This document shows positions 21,751 to 32,818 of a DNA stretch of 64,000 nt, piece after piece. Every line of letters starts with the position of its first letter. The first letter of the stretch is position 1. Source of the stretch: Phymatolithon calcareum (taxonomy: Eukaryota > Rhodophyta > Florideophyceae > Hapalidiales); assembly GCA_977006965.1 (NCBI GenBank), contig OZ345384.1, positions 992,001-1,056,000 on the forward strand. The letters run 5' to 3'. The position numbers were made by a program, and so were the translations under genes. The notes beneath the pieces are model-generated. The model had not been told where the DNA came from and made no database searches. It was given only the letters and a program-made list of their open reading frames with translations.

Positions 21751-23714
21751 GGCTATTGTCTATTTTACGGAAATTTTCCCTCAATTGAGGGGCACTTTTC
21801 CCTCAATTGAGGGAAGAGATTCATTTAATTTTTTGCTCATGAAAGTTACTCGCTATCAAGCTCATCAACAGCGCCAAGCTCATAGATGTCTTCAGCATGC
21901 TTAGTGAAGCAGTTCCTAAGAGTAGAAAAGTCGCAAATGTATATTGTGGCACTATCAAGCTTATTACATTGTAAGAACACTATGGTCGAGGTCTTGCATT
22001 TTCAAACTCTGCAGTTGTTTTGCGCAACAAAAGTAGTCATCATGACCTCTGGAGTCATCCTTTTACTTTTCTTAGGGGTAACGTGGCGTCCAACACTGCT
22101 CTCGAATGCAAATGTACGCTCTGGCGCAACTGAACGTCGACAGGTAATGCGCGTGTCAAATGCTATCGATGAGTTGCTCTTCCGGCACTTCACAAAACCT
22201 TCACTGCGTCATGTGCTGCTGACACTCTGCATGGTCGACAGAGAATAACAACTAGCTAACAACCCAGAAAAACGCCAGAAGAGTTAGATGGCCCCTATGA
22301 ACTATAGGCGCACTTGTTGAATGTCTGCAGAGTCAGTACTCGCTAAGTATGAATCCACACATGCAATGCGCCTTGTAGCGGCATACGAGGCCATAAGGCA
22401 GCACAGAACTACCATTCCGTAAGCCATCTCGCCTTCAAAATCACTTTCACACAGTGTGCTTTCTGTGGTCATTCGTCGGATCGACATAATCTTGACCGAG
22501 GTGACCAGCGGTACTGCGCAGCGTATATGTCGCCTAATTCACTTGATTTCACTCTGCATGAAATCAACCGGAGGTATTCTGCCACCGGCATCACTGTTTC
22601 GGAAGAAGAAGGGCCGGGGAGATACTTCTTGGGCCTGGTAGACCTCCAGAAAGCGCTCTCAGCGCCGAACTCAACTCTTGCATGAGGACGAGTCTCTGTC
22701 ACTGTAGTCTCTTTTCGACCCTTCTTCTCAGCTTAGCGGGCGTCCAAGCAGCAAGTTTTCGAGGGTAACTTGTGGAAACATAGTCACCACGCAATCGCAC
22801 TTCGAATGAAGTCCAATACCACAATTCTCGGATAAGAAGTCTCTGTTTAGAGTGCGAATTTTCCACAACTGAGAGTAAAATCGTCTCTAAAACGGACATA
22901 GAGCTTCCGTTTGTACATTGGGACCCAATGAGCGCACGTATTTGGCTCGCGGCCGGGCGTGATGACATCAAGTTCCCGGTGCAATGTTTGGTCTCAAGGG
23001 ACCAGTAAGACTTAGGCGAGAGTGCTCGGAAGAGGGCGTTTAGAGCTTCTGAAGGTTTATCGAAGCTTATATGCCCTTCTGATGAGCATGTGATGTCGAC
23101 TATAGACGATAAACAGGTGTTTCGCGATGAAGATTGGCAAGGATGATCACTGTAAGCAGGCCTAGCCTATACCGCGCTTTTGCCGGTGTTGGCTCGGTTC
23201 AAGCTTTTCAGCGTCTGTAATGTCAACGACAGCGTTCTCTGCCTTGACGTTGACAATGTGGACTGTCTTAATCTTAGTCTTCTTCAATGGATGACGAATC
23301 AGAACCCATTTCATGCGATGTGACATGCTCGCGCGACCATTAATTTTTTCCCCGAGTACATTCTGAACCATACTACTCACCTTTTTTGACTTCGAAATGG
23401 CTCCGTATAGTCTGGAGCACTCTGATAGACCGCCTACAGATGCTGTCTTGGTGTGTACTGATGTACCGACCGCGCGCGGCCGTTGTTTTTCTCCTGGAAT
23501 GGCAGGTCTGGAAGTTCTGAGTGACCAACATATTTTCGTTTCTAGCACCGAACGAAGCGAATTTAAGGTATTAGTGTGGATGCTCCTCGCACAGAAGATG
23601 AGCCAGGCTTTACGAATATGGCATGAGCGATCTGTTTCGAATTTGCTTTATGGATTTTTTGAGCTTTCAAATCGCCCCTCAATTGAGGGGGTTCGTAAAA
23701 TAGACACTAGAGCC
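21751..23714 (-). mobile_element. Unclassified DNA transposon, 1,964 bp, 8-bp TSD
   Basis: A perfect 8-bp TSD, ATTGACGT (21743-21750 and 23715-23722), directly borders inverted termini: GGCTATTGTCTATTTTACG on the left and GGCTCTAGTGTCTATTTTACG (in two parts, GGCTCTAGTG and TCTATTTTACG) on the right. Both are followed by the palindrome CCCTCAATTGAGGG, which occurs twice on the left and once on the right. TIRs beginning GG with 8-bp TSDs occur in Merlin and some Mutator-like groups, but the coding remnant does not obviously match either. Strand is given from the coding remnant. Confidence 0.85.
21860..23548 (-). pseudogene. Transposase remnant of the 8-bp-TSD element
   Basis: On the minus strand, decayed frames can be followed from about 23548 to 21860. 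They include a 128-codon frame (23162-23548; SHRMKWVLIRHPLKKTKIKT), a frame open from about 23160 to 22700, and a C-terminal Cys-rich segment near 21890-22010 (NCRV-KCKTSTIVFLQC ... STLRNCFTKHAED). Two C-x2-C-like pairs followed by CFxKH resemble the piggyBac C-terminal domain. piggyBac uses TTAA targets, however, which contradicts the 8-bp TSD seen here. Stops interrupt several frames. A related Cys-rich remnant lies at 7.0-7.5 kb. Confidence 0.35.
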
Positions 23715-23767
23715 ATTGACGTGATTCTATGTAATTCAAATTAAGGAAGCTGGATATTTAATTGCGA

Positions 23768-26700
23768 CTAGGAGTCTGAGTTGAAGACGACACTGTCTAA
23801 AATAGCAGTGGCGCTTTCCGCGGCACCAATACTTTCCCAAAGTTCCAATTCTTCTTCGGAAACAAAAGATGCATCCTCTTCGCTGTCTTGGGCGCTTATA
23901 TTTTCGATGTCTTCTCCTTCCTGTGTCGTCAAAACAGAACGACAAACACGTTCCAGCACAACTTTCAATCCAGTTCTCCTCTAAGATGGAAGTGATGTCT
24001 TCATCTGCGTACTATTGTAAACAACAGCAACCTGGAGCACGGTTCTATTCTCACCGATGCGCTCCCTTGTTCAAGTCAGCACGTTCTTTCCAGTTTTGTG
24101 ATGTCTTTCTACTCCGGCAATAGATCTTCGAGCCTTGTACACTTCGCACAGAGATGTAGAAAGACTTGGATAAACCGCTGATGCTTGTCCCCAAAGAAGC
24201 CTGGGTGCCAGTCTTTGAGTGACGAAAACAAGGAATGCGGAGAGATTGAAAATTTCATGAAGTCTCGTAATAACTCTTCGAAATGATTGGGATTTTTTGC
24301 GGTGAGTTTCAAAGCCGAGCGACTTTGCTCAGATAAATCTACGTTGCCAAGCTGGACAAATGAAGGGCCAAAGTTCCGAACAATATCGGTAAACATGTCT
24401 GATAAAAACGGATAACCTTTCTAATCCAGAGCATGTACTGGAGAGTAAATACGACCCCACTGACACATCAAGCGAGCGTCTAGGGTGCTCTTTTGAGCTG
24501 TGGTTAGAGCAGATGCCCTCGAAATATGAATTCTGACAAAACAGGAAGCAAGCATATGCAGTCGAAATTGTTGAGGAAGTCCTCTCCAACAGTCCAATGC
24601 ATTTGCATATCGGATCAAACATTTCGATACTTTTTTTTTTTCCTTTCAAGTTTATTTAAAAGCCCCACAGACTTCCGAAGATATTGGCAAGGCTTCCTCT
24701 GGTGCTATCTACCTTTGTGTAGCTCAAAAACGTCCACTAGAATCGCAGACGGGAAAACTTAGGACTCAAAGTAGTCCTATCTCAGTCCTCTACGGGATTG
24801 TTGGTGCTTGGACTCGACCACTTTTTGCCTTGCATTCTGCGGATTAATACAGGCCTTCTTCGTTCTCCATGCGTTCTATGAGTGTCTTGCTAAATAGTAA
24901 GAGCTCATCTAGCGCCTTTTCTGTTTCCAGTCGTTTTTCTCCTTCGAGTTCGTACCCTGCTAGCGTGCGTTCAAGGGTCTCCATATTCTCTCTGGCTCTG
25001 GTGCCGAATTCTTCAGTCATACTTGTTGTTGACACCTGTGGGAATCTGCCACAGGCATACTGCAGTGCGAGTTGTCTGTGCTTCACCTTGGGGAACTTGA
25101 GGATTGCTGGCAATTCTCTTGTTTTGTCGTATGGTATCTTTCTTTTCCGCTTCGATTCTAGGCGGTCTCCTTCCATTTCCAGAAATTTCGATCGAAGTGC
25201 TTGCGACGATTGGTTTGCTTGGATATGCTTTACCGCTTCACCGAACGGCTCTCTGGTCTCCATCGCGGCGATATCTTTCTTCGTGTACTGCCATTCATCG
25301 TTGTTTCTTCTTTCTGGCACTTCCTTTGAATACATACGTTCTTTCGCCTTGTTCCTTCTCAGCATGTTGAAGGCCAACATTTCTCGTCGATGTGCGGCCG
25401 CCTGGATCCGGCACAGGAGACGGAGCCTATCCGTCCTTCCTCGGGCCAGTGGCCCGAATACTTGATTGAAGAATGTTGCTTCTACTTCCTTGACGGCATT
25501 TTGTACGTCTTCTGTCCAGGGCGTTAAGTGCATTGCGTACTCCCAGCGTGGCTGTACTAGTGCCTTGTATATCTGAATACACTTCTGTATACTCAGCCCT
25601 TTCTTGAACACTCCCAGTGTACGCAACTCGTACACGGCCGTCCTTGATTTCTTTAGTCGTTGCATCATTAACGTATCTGTAACTCCTCCGGGGTCTAGGG
25701 ATACTCCAAGGTACGTGACCTCCGGAACTTGTGCTAGCACCTTGTTCGCTAGCTTGAATGTCTTGCCCAATGTTTCTTCTGATTCGAGGACTTCGCTTAA
25801 ACATTTCGATACTGCGCTGAACCGATATCCAGAATGGGTTGGAAGTAATAGTGCTCTGAAATTCAGTCGGCAAATTGAAGTTCTCATCGGTTCCGAGGTC
25901 TTCTTTGTCATGCAATACGGCATGCGACATATAGGTGAGAGTGGAATTCAGTCGTTGAAGCCGAGAAAACATTAAATTGACATAAGACCAGCGGGTTTTG
26001 GAATACATGTAATGCTCTAAGGTCGGTGGTATTTTCGAAGGCATATCTTTTCGACATTTTTTCGAATCATACCGATGTTCTTGACTGATTTGGATATGTA
26101 AAGCGAGTCCTTCACAACTTTAGCAAAAATAAACTCTTTGCGGACATCTTTACTAAAATTGTTAAGACTGTGTGCGACGCAGCCATACGCCCACTTGAAC
26201 ATTCCTTTTTCTGTAGCAGCTCGTCTGACGTCACGCATCCTGTTGCATGAATCTGAAATAAAAGCAAAGCAGTACTTAAATCCGACTATTTCATCCAATC
26301 GAGACAATGTGTCTTGAAGTCTGAGAATAACATTACCCGTGGTTTCCCTTTTCAAGTCTGAGCGCAGGTACTCAATGAAATAAGGAACCGGCGTATGCAC
26401 GATGACGTTACACACTGACTTGGATAGAACGTTGGTAACACCATCAATACCGAGGATACCGCCCCGTGAAGTTTTGATTTCCAGTAGCGTTTTCGTCAAG
26501 CTTCCATCGTAAAAGGTTGTTAAAAGCTCTTCGCCCATCAACGGAGGAGATGGCAGCTTCCAGGCAGGCCGGCAAACCGAGAAAATCTTTTGCCATCCAG
26601 GGTGCTCAAAAAAATCAAAGGGAGTTGTTGTTTCATGCATGGCTTGAGCAAAATAAAGGTCTAGATCATGCTTTTCACTCGTTTTGATGACATCTTGGAG

Positions 26701-27012
26701 AAAACATGAAAGGGGACCTGGTTGTTTGCTCGTTTGACTTCTTTCGGGATTGTCTGATACGGAATCAGAGATAGATCCCGTCGAGAGTCCTGTTGGCGGA
26801 GGTGGCATAAATAAAATTGACCTTGGAGCGCATTTGCAGTTGGAGATGTTAGTTTTCATGTTGCTTGGAGTAGATGAAACTGTTACGGAGCATTGTATGC
26901 ACCTGACACGAAGCATTTTGAAGCTTGGGATAGGATTAGATGCAGTAAGGCTGTTTGATCCTTGGGTTGCTTTGGTGAAATGGGACCAAATTGGATCTTT
27001 CCTGGGCCCCAT
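23768..27012 (-). pseudogene. hAT-type transposase gene (BED, DUF659-like), broken by LINE-C
   Basis: Reading from 27012 leftwards: a BED-finger-like start (W-x-HF, CIQCSVTV ... NCKC; one His is replaced), then HPGWQKIFSVCRPAWKLPSPP and a DUF659-type core (GILGIDGVTNVLSKSV, SDSCNRMRDVRRAA, GCVAHSLNNFSKDV). A frameshift follows at about 26030, then RWSYVNLMFSRLQRL, and the frame stops where LINE-C entered. Beyond the insertion it continues (RGLPQQFRLHMLASC, CQWGRIYSPVHALD, a stop, then LHLCAKCTRLEDLLPE) and ends in an acidic tail (EDIENISAQDSEEDASFVSE) at 23768. The order matches hAT transposases with a DUF659 domain. TIRs were not found. Without LINE-C the gene would span about 2 kb. Confidence 0.75.
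24632..25798 (-). mobile_element. LINE-C copy, 1,167 bp, inside the hAT gene
   Basis: A perfect 15-bp TSD, AAACATTTCGATACT, lies at 24617-24631 and 25799-25813. On its own strand the 3' end is GGGGCTTTTAAATAAAC, TTGAAAGG and a run of A, that is, a true poly(A) tail. It retains the RT thumb and C-terminal region (YLGVSLDPGG ... GRFPQVSTTSM ... MENEEGLY), in one open frame that fuses to hAT sequence at its 5' edge. It is about 95% like the copy at the left end of the window, so it is rather young. Confidence 0.94.
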
Positions 27013-27480
27013 ATTCTGCTGTTGAGCTGGTGCACTGAGGACTCCATGATTTACGTTCCTTACTTTCTATTCTTTTAAGCTATATTGCTGTCGCAATGAT
27101 TACACTTTGGTGTATCCTTGCAAGTATTTTGACAGCGTATAATACAGTTTTTTAGTGTGAAGCTTACCACACGCACAGAACAGCAAGCTTGTTTCTGCAA
27201 TCTTGAGGTTGGCACTTAAGGTTCTTTATAAAACCTAGTTCCTAAGACCTGACAGATATAACGATGGACCTTGACGAAATGTGCTGTAGATTACGCGACT
27301 GGTTGCAAATACGTGGAGCTAGAACACAGTGCTTTCTCATGAAATGCTGTCCTTTACATTAGGAAGAGAGAGAATGTGGTACGTAGACTGTAAGGCTGAA
27401 ACTAATATAAATGATGTCTTATCTATCGTTTCTAACTTTTCTAAAGTTACCTAACGTTAGAAAAAAAAAGACGTTTCTAA
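27013..27480. other. Upstream region of the hAT gene, no gene seen
   Basis: The right TIR of the hAT element would be expected here, but no inverted match to the region left of 23768 was found by eye. Low-complexity AT-rich sequence. Confidence 0.3.
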
Positions 27481-28413
27481 CCATTGTATAACAAAAACCG
27501 AAATGGCAGAAGATCCAGCAAGGCACGCTCCGAGCTTTTGCAAATTCAAATCCACTCTGTTCTCCTGCGAACCGAAACGCCCTACATAACCGCGAGCTGG
27601 CTGGAAAGAGTCCCACCCTAACTCCCGCCGGTGCCATGGACACGCCGTGACGGGTGTCGGCCACTCTCTTCCGCTGGTAATCGCCGCCCATCTCTCTGCT
27701 CTGGACGACTCTTCGCCCGCGCGTCTGGGCTTCTTCCACCACCAGTTCGGTCTTCCGCCAAATTGACAACCGCCCTCGCTGTGCGGCTAGCATTCGTCTG
27801 TGCCTTCTGCGCGTAACAGCAACATCCGCGCCAGAAGTTCGCGCGCTGAAGAAACGGAGACACCATCGCGCCAATCATGCAGCGATGCTGAATTTGCACT
27901 CCGCAAAGGGCGAAGAACCGGTGTCAAATAATCTACGCAAATCGTTTTCGTACTGTACCGCTGCCGAGCTACGCTTGCCTCTGAAAGAAATTTGCATAGT
28001 GGGCGCGGATTTCAATCGCGTCTGCCATCGTGGGCACGCGCGAGGCGCATGCGTGTCGAAAACAGGAGATCACCATAGCAGCTCGCGTCCGCGCAAAGTT
28101 TAACTGACCGCCATGCGGCACAAAGGATGAATGCGTTGCGATTTTGTTGAAGCACGTGAAAGTACCGCTTCCGGCAGCACAGGCCACGAAAACTGCGCGG
28201 AAATCGCGGCGCGGACTGCGAATGCATCACGAGATTTCCGTCCAAAGTGTGTCGGCTGGAACGGGCGCTGCTCAAATTGTCTCGCTGGCCGGTCGGAATC
28301 CATGCGTGGCAGTCGTTTTGCGCGAGCACCACAGTGCTTGGGACGTTATCTCACATTTGTACGCCAAGTGGGGTCATCCGCTTCAACTCATGATTCCCGG
28401 AGGGTCATTTATC
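27481..28413 (+). pseudogene. SANT (CRAMPED/TKI1-like) pseudogene, copy 1
   Basis: This is homologous to the intact gene at 51711-53615, including its upstream region (GAAATGGCAGAAGATCCAGC also at 51578). The start codon context, the KKRR basic region, SYWTAAELRL (here SYCTAAELRL), and the segment VVLREHHSAWDVISHLYAKWG are all recognisable, but stops and frameshifts break it (for example TGACAACC near 27769, TAACAGC near 27817). Homology to the intact gene stops at the codons for PGG/RS (28413). Beyond this, copies 1 and 2 share a different sequence. Confidence 0.85.
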
Positions 28414-28496
28414 AGGTCACTTCTAAGCAGGTCTCCGTTTTTACAAACACGCGATTTCCTGTAACGCAAATATTAAAACTGTGGATACTAAATAGG

Positions 28497-29757
28497 GGGA
28501 AATTGTAAGCTTTTTATTTTAGAAGCCCTCAACGCCAGTAGTTTCGACACCAGAGCAGCTTCCCGTGTGCTGTGCTTCCTTTCCGCTAAAGTTTCCTCAT
28601 ACACTCATCTCCTCGGTCATTATAATCTCTTACTCCAATAATTTGTTCATTGCCTGCATCGTTTCCTCCTCAGCTGTTGCGGTTAGTCTTGGTCTCGTGA
28701 GGTTTTGTTGCAGTGTTTCCAGGCTCTTCTCCGCCAGCTCCCCAAAGTTCTCTACGTAGGACGTGGGTGCGCGTGGGGGAAAGCGTCCGAAGAACCATTT
28801 CACACCCAGCTGTCGATATTTTCGCGATTTCAGTAGCATAACCGGGTTTGCGGGTTCTGTCACGTCCACGGGGATTCTTCGTTTTAGGCCTTCCTCTTCT
28901 TGTTCCCATGCTTGAGAGAGGCGATTTCTCTCCTCCTTAGAGGTGACCATTCCGCGTGCAGCTCTATCAGCCTGTTCAGCTAAGAGGTCGTGCTGTGTCA
29001 GGCACATAATATCTCTCTCTGCGTACCGCAGGTCTTCGGCTTTGCCTTCATAATCAGGCTTTTCCTTGATTTCTTGTTTCGCTTTCATTAGGCGCAGGGC
29101 GAAGTGTTCCCCTAATTGCGCCCTTCTTATTTCCGGCGGCACGATTTTGCATAGTGCTCTCATTCGGTTCTGCAGGCGGAATGCGAAGCGCCCTACAATG
29201 AGGGAGTAGAACAGCCCTTCTGCCTGGTCGATTTGCGCTTGGATGGATCTCATCTATGAGGTAAGGTGTAGGGCGTACTCCCACCTGCATTGGACGAGTG
29301 TCTTGTAAATTGCAATGTTCTTCGTTGTGGTTAGGCCCCTGGCGTTCATTCCTACATCCCGGAGGCCCAGAATAACGCCCTTCGCCTTCCTGACTCTGTT
29401 TAACGTTGCGTGCTCAGTTACTCCCTTGTTGTCGATGGTAGTGCCAAGGTATTCCAGACGTCTTGTTTCGTGGAGTTCCGCATAAGCTAGGCGGAACTTT
29501 CGCTTGAATAGTCCTGGGTAGATGAGAACTTCGCTTTTTCCCTTTTTCGTATTCCATGTCATTCAATTTTCCCTAGCCCATCGCGTCGCTGTGTCAAGAA
29601 GCCACTGCATTCCGTCGGAATTGGTCGCTTGCAGTTGGACGTAGTCTGCAAACAGGATTGCTGGGTGCCTCGACATTTGCCGCGGTGCCTTTTCCATCTC
29701 CTGCGCGAACGTATCCGTGAACATGTTATACAGACATGGGCTTAGTGGGGAGCCTTA
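28497..29757 (-). mobile_element. LINE-A copy, 1,261 bp, with TSD and empty site
   Basis: TSD GATACTAAATAGG at 28484-28496 and 29758-29770. Copy 2 of the duplication has GATATTAAATAAGATAGCC uninterrupted at 34085. The 3' end has GGG-AAATTGTAAGC and TTTAGAAGCCC on the plus strand. It retains RT from SPLSPCLYN to the C-terminus (stops near 29253 and 29562), and belongs to a subfamily with GRFPPRAPTSYVENF at its C-terminal part. Confidence 0.94.
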
Positions 29758-29809
29758 GATACTAAATAGGATAGCCTCACAGGGTTAGATGCTTTCATGG
29801 TATTCCTTG

Positions 29810-30303
29810 CTATTTTTGCAACTGTTTAGTTGTTTATTTGAAAGCCCTCATTAACACTCTTAAGAATGTACGGGAGCAGCTTTTCGTAGCTTGTTCATTC
29901 TAATATATCGCCTGGTCTATAATACAGGGACTCGTCGTTTTCCATATTGTCAATTACGGTGACGCTGTAGAGTAGTATGGAGTCTAATGCCTTGTCCGTT
30001 CTTATCATTTCTCCGGAGTCCAGTTCATACTTTGTTAGGTTCATACGTATGGTCTCCAGGTGGCGCTCTGCTGCCGTTCCGAATGTATTCGATATTAGCG
30101 TCGTGCTCACTTGAGGGAACCTTCCGCTTGCGTATTTTATGGCCAGCTGTCGATATCTCACCTTGATAAACCTGAGGATGGCCGGAATCTCATCCGGTTT
30201 GTCGTACGGTATTTTCCTCTTTCTTCTTACTTCGAGCCTCGTGCCTTCTTTTGCGAACAGTATTCGTCGGAGTTGGTCTGGAGATTACCCTTCCTGCATA
30301 TGT
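29810..30303 (-). mobile_element. LINE-C copy, 494 bp, with TSD and empty site
   Basis: TSD ATGGTATTCCTTG at 29797-29809 and 30304-30316. The other duplicate has a single TTCATGTTACTCCTTG here. On its own strand it ends CAACTAAACAGTTG (a stem of five with an AAAC loop) and CAAAAA. Its frame (29895-30161) gives the family's C-terminal residues, KYASGRFPQVSTT ... MENDESLYYRPGD. A 153-bp relative lies at 43624. Confidence 0.93.
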
Positions 30304-31136
30304 ATGGTATTCCTTGTGCTCTTAACAAAAACATTATACAACGCGATACTGATGTCCTTCCATTTTAGAGGAAACCAAGCATGTCGTAATCCGAGACGCA
30401 ATGAAATTTGCTTCACCAACATTCAGAGGGGCAAAACGTTTGATCTTGTTCCAGGAGGAGACTATTTCGGCTCCAAAAGTTTCTCATTGTGAACAAGTAT
30501 GGACGTGTATTCAAGATTGAAAAGACTATAGAAATTTCTCATTGTGACAAAACATAGCCGGTCTCAATAGAGAATGATAAAACTGGGTTTTTTCCACACA
30601 AGAGAATAAGATCCACTGGCACAAAAACAATCACAGTCAAGGAGAGTAATATAGTGAGATCTTTGAGACAGAAACTTGCGGAACCATTACACGCACAGAA
30701 GCAAACCATCGATCCCCACTGCCAGGCAACTTCTTCTAGTCTTCCTTGCAAATTAATTTGACTTCCTTAATTGTTCGGGCCATTACTCTTTCTGCTAGGG
30801 TATACACTGCGGTGGCGATCCTTGTAAACCCAGCCCCACTTCTTGTTTGTCCGGTTTTCGCCAATGTTCGTGGAAAATGTCATTGTTGGGACAAGATGCC
30901 CAAGAATGCAACAGATTGTAAGGCTTTTAAACAAATACACATGAATTGAAAAACTAGGTGATCTCTGCCCTCGATTTCCAGGATCAATGGAATTGTGCTG
31001 TACAACTCAGGATTTTTCAATATTCTGAAGAGCCGTTGACATCGATCTACAGAGTATGGACCTCATACATATTGCTTGCCGTGCAAGCTCTGCGAAAAAT
31101 CTAGCGAAGATTCCTTTAATCATCATTGTTGGCTTT
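30304..31136. other. Duplicated block of unknown function
   Basis: This block is about 85% identical by eye to 34105-34930. On the minus strand both copies share an open stretch encoding KDLTILLSLTVIVFVPVDL and FSIETGYVLSQ, a possible membrane segment. This may only reflect recent duplication, and there is no start codon in common. Confidence 0.4.
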
Positions 31137-31780
31137 GGGGATGTGCAATGTTTTTCTTTTAAAGCTCCCAAACCCTCAATTTGAGAAACAAGACACTTTC
31201 TCACTGTAGTCCGTATCGGCCATACTCTATTCTCCTAGAATCACCTCAATTCGAATCTTTTTCACGTGAGCGCCCGGGTGAGTCTTTTGCATTCATATTC
31301 AGTCTCTTTGTCAGTTTACTTGGATCGTAGTGCTCGTTAGAGCCCTACGAGCTCAAGCAGAGCACGGGTTCTAGAGTTTGTTTGCCAAGTTCGATTTTCT
31401 CCAAAGCGAGGCTCTGTTGAAAATCACTCTTAAACAACTCAGACTCGTGTTTCCGTTCCTTATATGTAGCACTCCTGGTAGCTTGTTCGGCTTGTCTATG
31501 GTATTTTTATTATTCGCCGTTCTTCTTCCTCCTTGCAGCATTTAACGGTTTCCTCTGTTCGGTGCTTCTTCGACACCCTGCCGTCTTCCGCGTTGATGGG
31601 CTCTTCTGTGAAGAGGCATACCCTGGATGACACAACTTGTCGCATGCGGACATTAGCTTTTCTTCAAGCTAAAGCTCCAACTATGCTTTTCCCTTCTAAT
31701 TAATACCGTTCTTCATCAATACATGATTCGCTGGCGAGACTTTCCATGGACACGAGATTAACCATTCCGGTATGGCTAAA
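31137..31780 (-). mobile_element. LINE-B 3' fragment
   Basis: The 3' end (left) reads GGGGATGTGC on the plus strand, that is, a CCCC terminus. It is followed by the family tail (TTTTAAAGCTCCCA, CCTCAATTTGAG) and the decayed C-terminal ORF2 residues ECKRLTRALT and LRVIFNRASLWRKS. About 520 bp are very similar to 45166-45690. It is cut on the right by the MITE. Confidence 0.8.
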
Positions 31781-31782
31781 TA

Positions 31783-32082
31783 TTTTCCCTGTCACTAATT
31801 TTCACGTCTGTGTCACTAAATTGAAAAACAGCAAGTCAGTGTCACTAATATGAAAAACAGCACTTCAGTGTCACTAATCAGAGAAACGATGGCTCAGTGT
31901 CACTAATCCTAAAATGGCTCTTCTGTGTCACTAAAAGCAACTCAATAAGACACACTTATGGTCTTCGGCAAGAGTTTCGGAAAACGTTTCGAAATATCAA
32001 TGCCGATCACGTGAATAGATTTTCTCTCTACTAAACATTTCGGGATTAGTGACACAGACGCGAAAATTATTGACACTGAAAA
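31783..32082. mobile_element. MITE, 300 bp, TA target, 29-bp subterminal tandem repeat
   Basis: Inverted ends TTTTCCCTGTCACTAATTTT (left) and TTTTCAGTGTCAATAATTTT (right, minus strand) continue as CRCGTCTGTGTCACTAA for about 38 bp. The dinucleotide TA borders both ends (31781-31782, 32083-32084). Inside the left end, TCAGTGTCACTAAT-type units start at 31807, 31836, 31865, 31894 and 31922, with a 29/29/29/28-bp period and variable spacers. No coding sequence. A TA target suggests Tc1/mariner relatives, but other reading of the boundary is possible. Confidence 0.8.
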
Positions 32083-32084
32083 TA

Positions 32085-32529
32085 TGCGTCCATTATTTTT
32101 GAGCAAACTCTAACACTTCATCTCCACCATTTAAAGTCCTCGAAAGCAGTGAATGGTTGCAACGCCTATCTAGACACACCACACCAACAATTAACAAGGA
32201 CTGACCACCTCTGGGCTCTGAAAACAGCTTTCATTTCCAAGCGGTGTCTTGAACATGTTAACAGAGGAAGCCGGAAACCACAGAGATCGTAATAATATAA
32301 TGAATGATTATTCCCCTATGGGGCTAGCAAGTAGTGCTTCTATTTTTACCTCTACTTAGATTACGGCAGGGCGTTAGTCCTGCTAGCTAATGGTAAGCAC
32401 GCTTCTTCTCTGACTGCAACTCGTCATTAGAAGATTCCACCTGAAGCAGCTTCTGTCGTTTCCACGTTTTCGCAGAGATCGCAAGCCGCAGAGGTCGTAT
32501 CAATGACAGGGCGAGTTCTGCGCCAATCT
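32085..32529. other. Unassigned; possible retroposon tail
   Basis: At 32295-32335, minus strand, CCCCATAGGGG followed by ATCATTCATT resembles the hairpin plus AATG tail at 20953. Nothing else is supported. Confidence 0.35.
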
Positions 32530-32818
32530 GTGAACCGTGTCAAACTGAACCGTGGTGGAAAAGAGTAACAAGGAATGCAATAGAGCAGAGGTAATGGCCG
32601 TCAAGAAGGATGAAGTTCAATCACTGCATATCAGACAGTTTCCTGCGCGCATGCTCTTCGGCGCCGCACGACATAAATTCTTATTCAATAGATCATCCGT
32701 CGAGGCGCTCCCTCTTCTGAGCACCTCCGTGACCAAAGAAAGAAGCAGCCAATCTATGTGATATCTGAGCAATGCTCAAGATTTCATTGTCACTGGACTC
32801 AGTCCTTACAGCTATGGA

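Larger units (their letters stand above)
27481..31280 (+). repeat. Duplicated segment, copy 1 (SANT pseudogene plus downstream block)
   Basis: This segment matches 32530/33330-36098 colinearly: broken SANT gene, a shared tail (GTCACTTCTAAG onward), a block with CGCGATACTG-TGTCCTTCCATTTTAGAGG, and a minus-strand LINE-B 3' end. Copy 1 alone carries two later insertions (28497-29757 and 29810-30303), and copy 2 alone carries one (34988-36006). Each gives the empty site for the other. Confidence 0.85.

Noticed and set aside
22083-22096. GTTGGACGCCAC shared with the inverted arms at 19.5 and 20.07 kb
   Set aside because: A 12-base match is expected by chance in 64 kb; the flanks are unrelated.
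24844-25923. A genuine 359-codon gene
   Set aside because: Its first 40 residues are hAT sequence and the rest LINE-C; the fusion is an accident of insertion.
27421-27874. Minus-strand 151-codon ORF as a gene
   Set aside because: It is antisense to the SANT pseudogene and has a counterpart antisense to the intact gene; a shadow.
31807-31935. CRISPR-like array (repeats every 29 bp)
   Set aside because: Units are directly adjacent with only a 14-base core, the core is part of the TIR of a 300-bp element, and the genome is eukaryotic.
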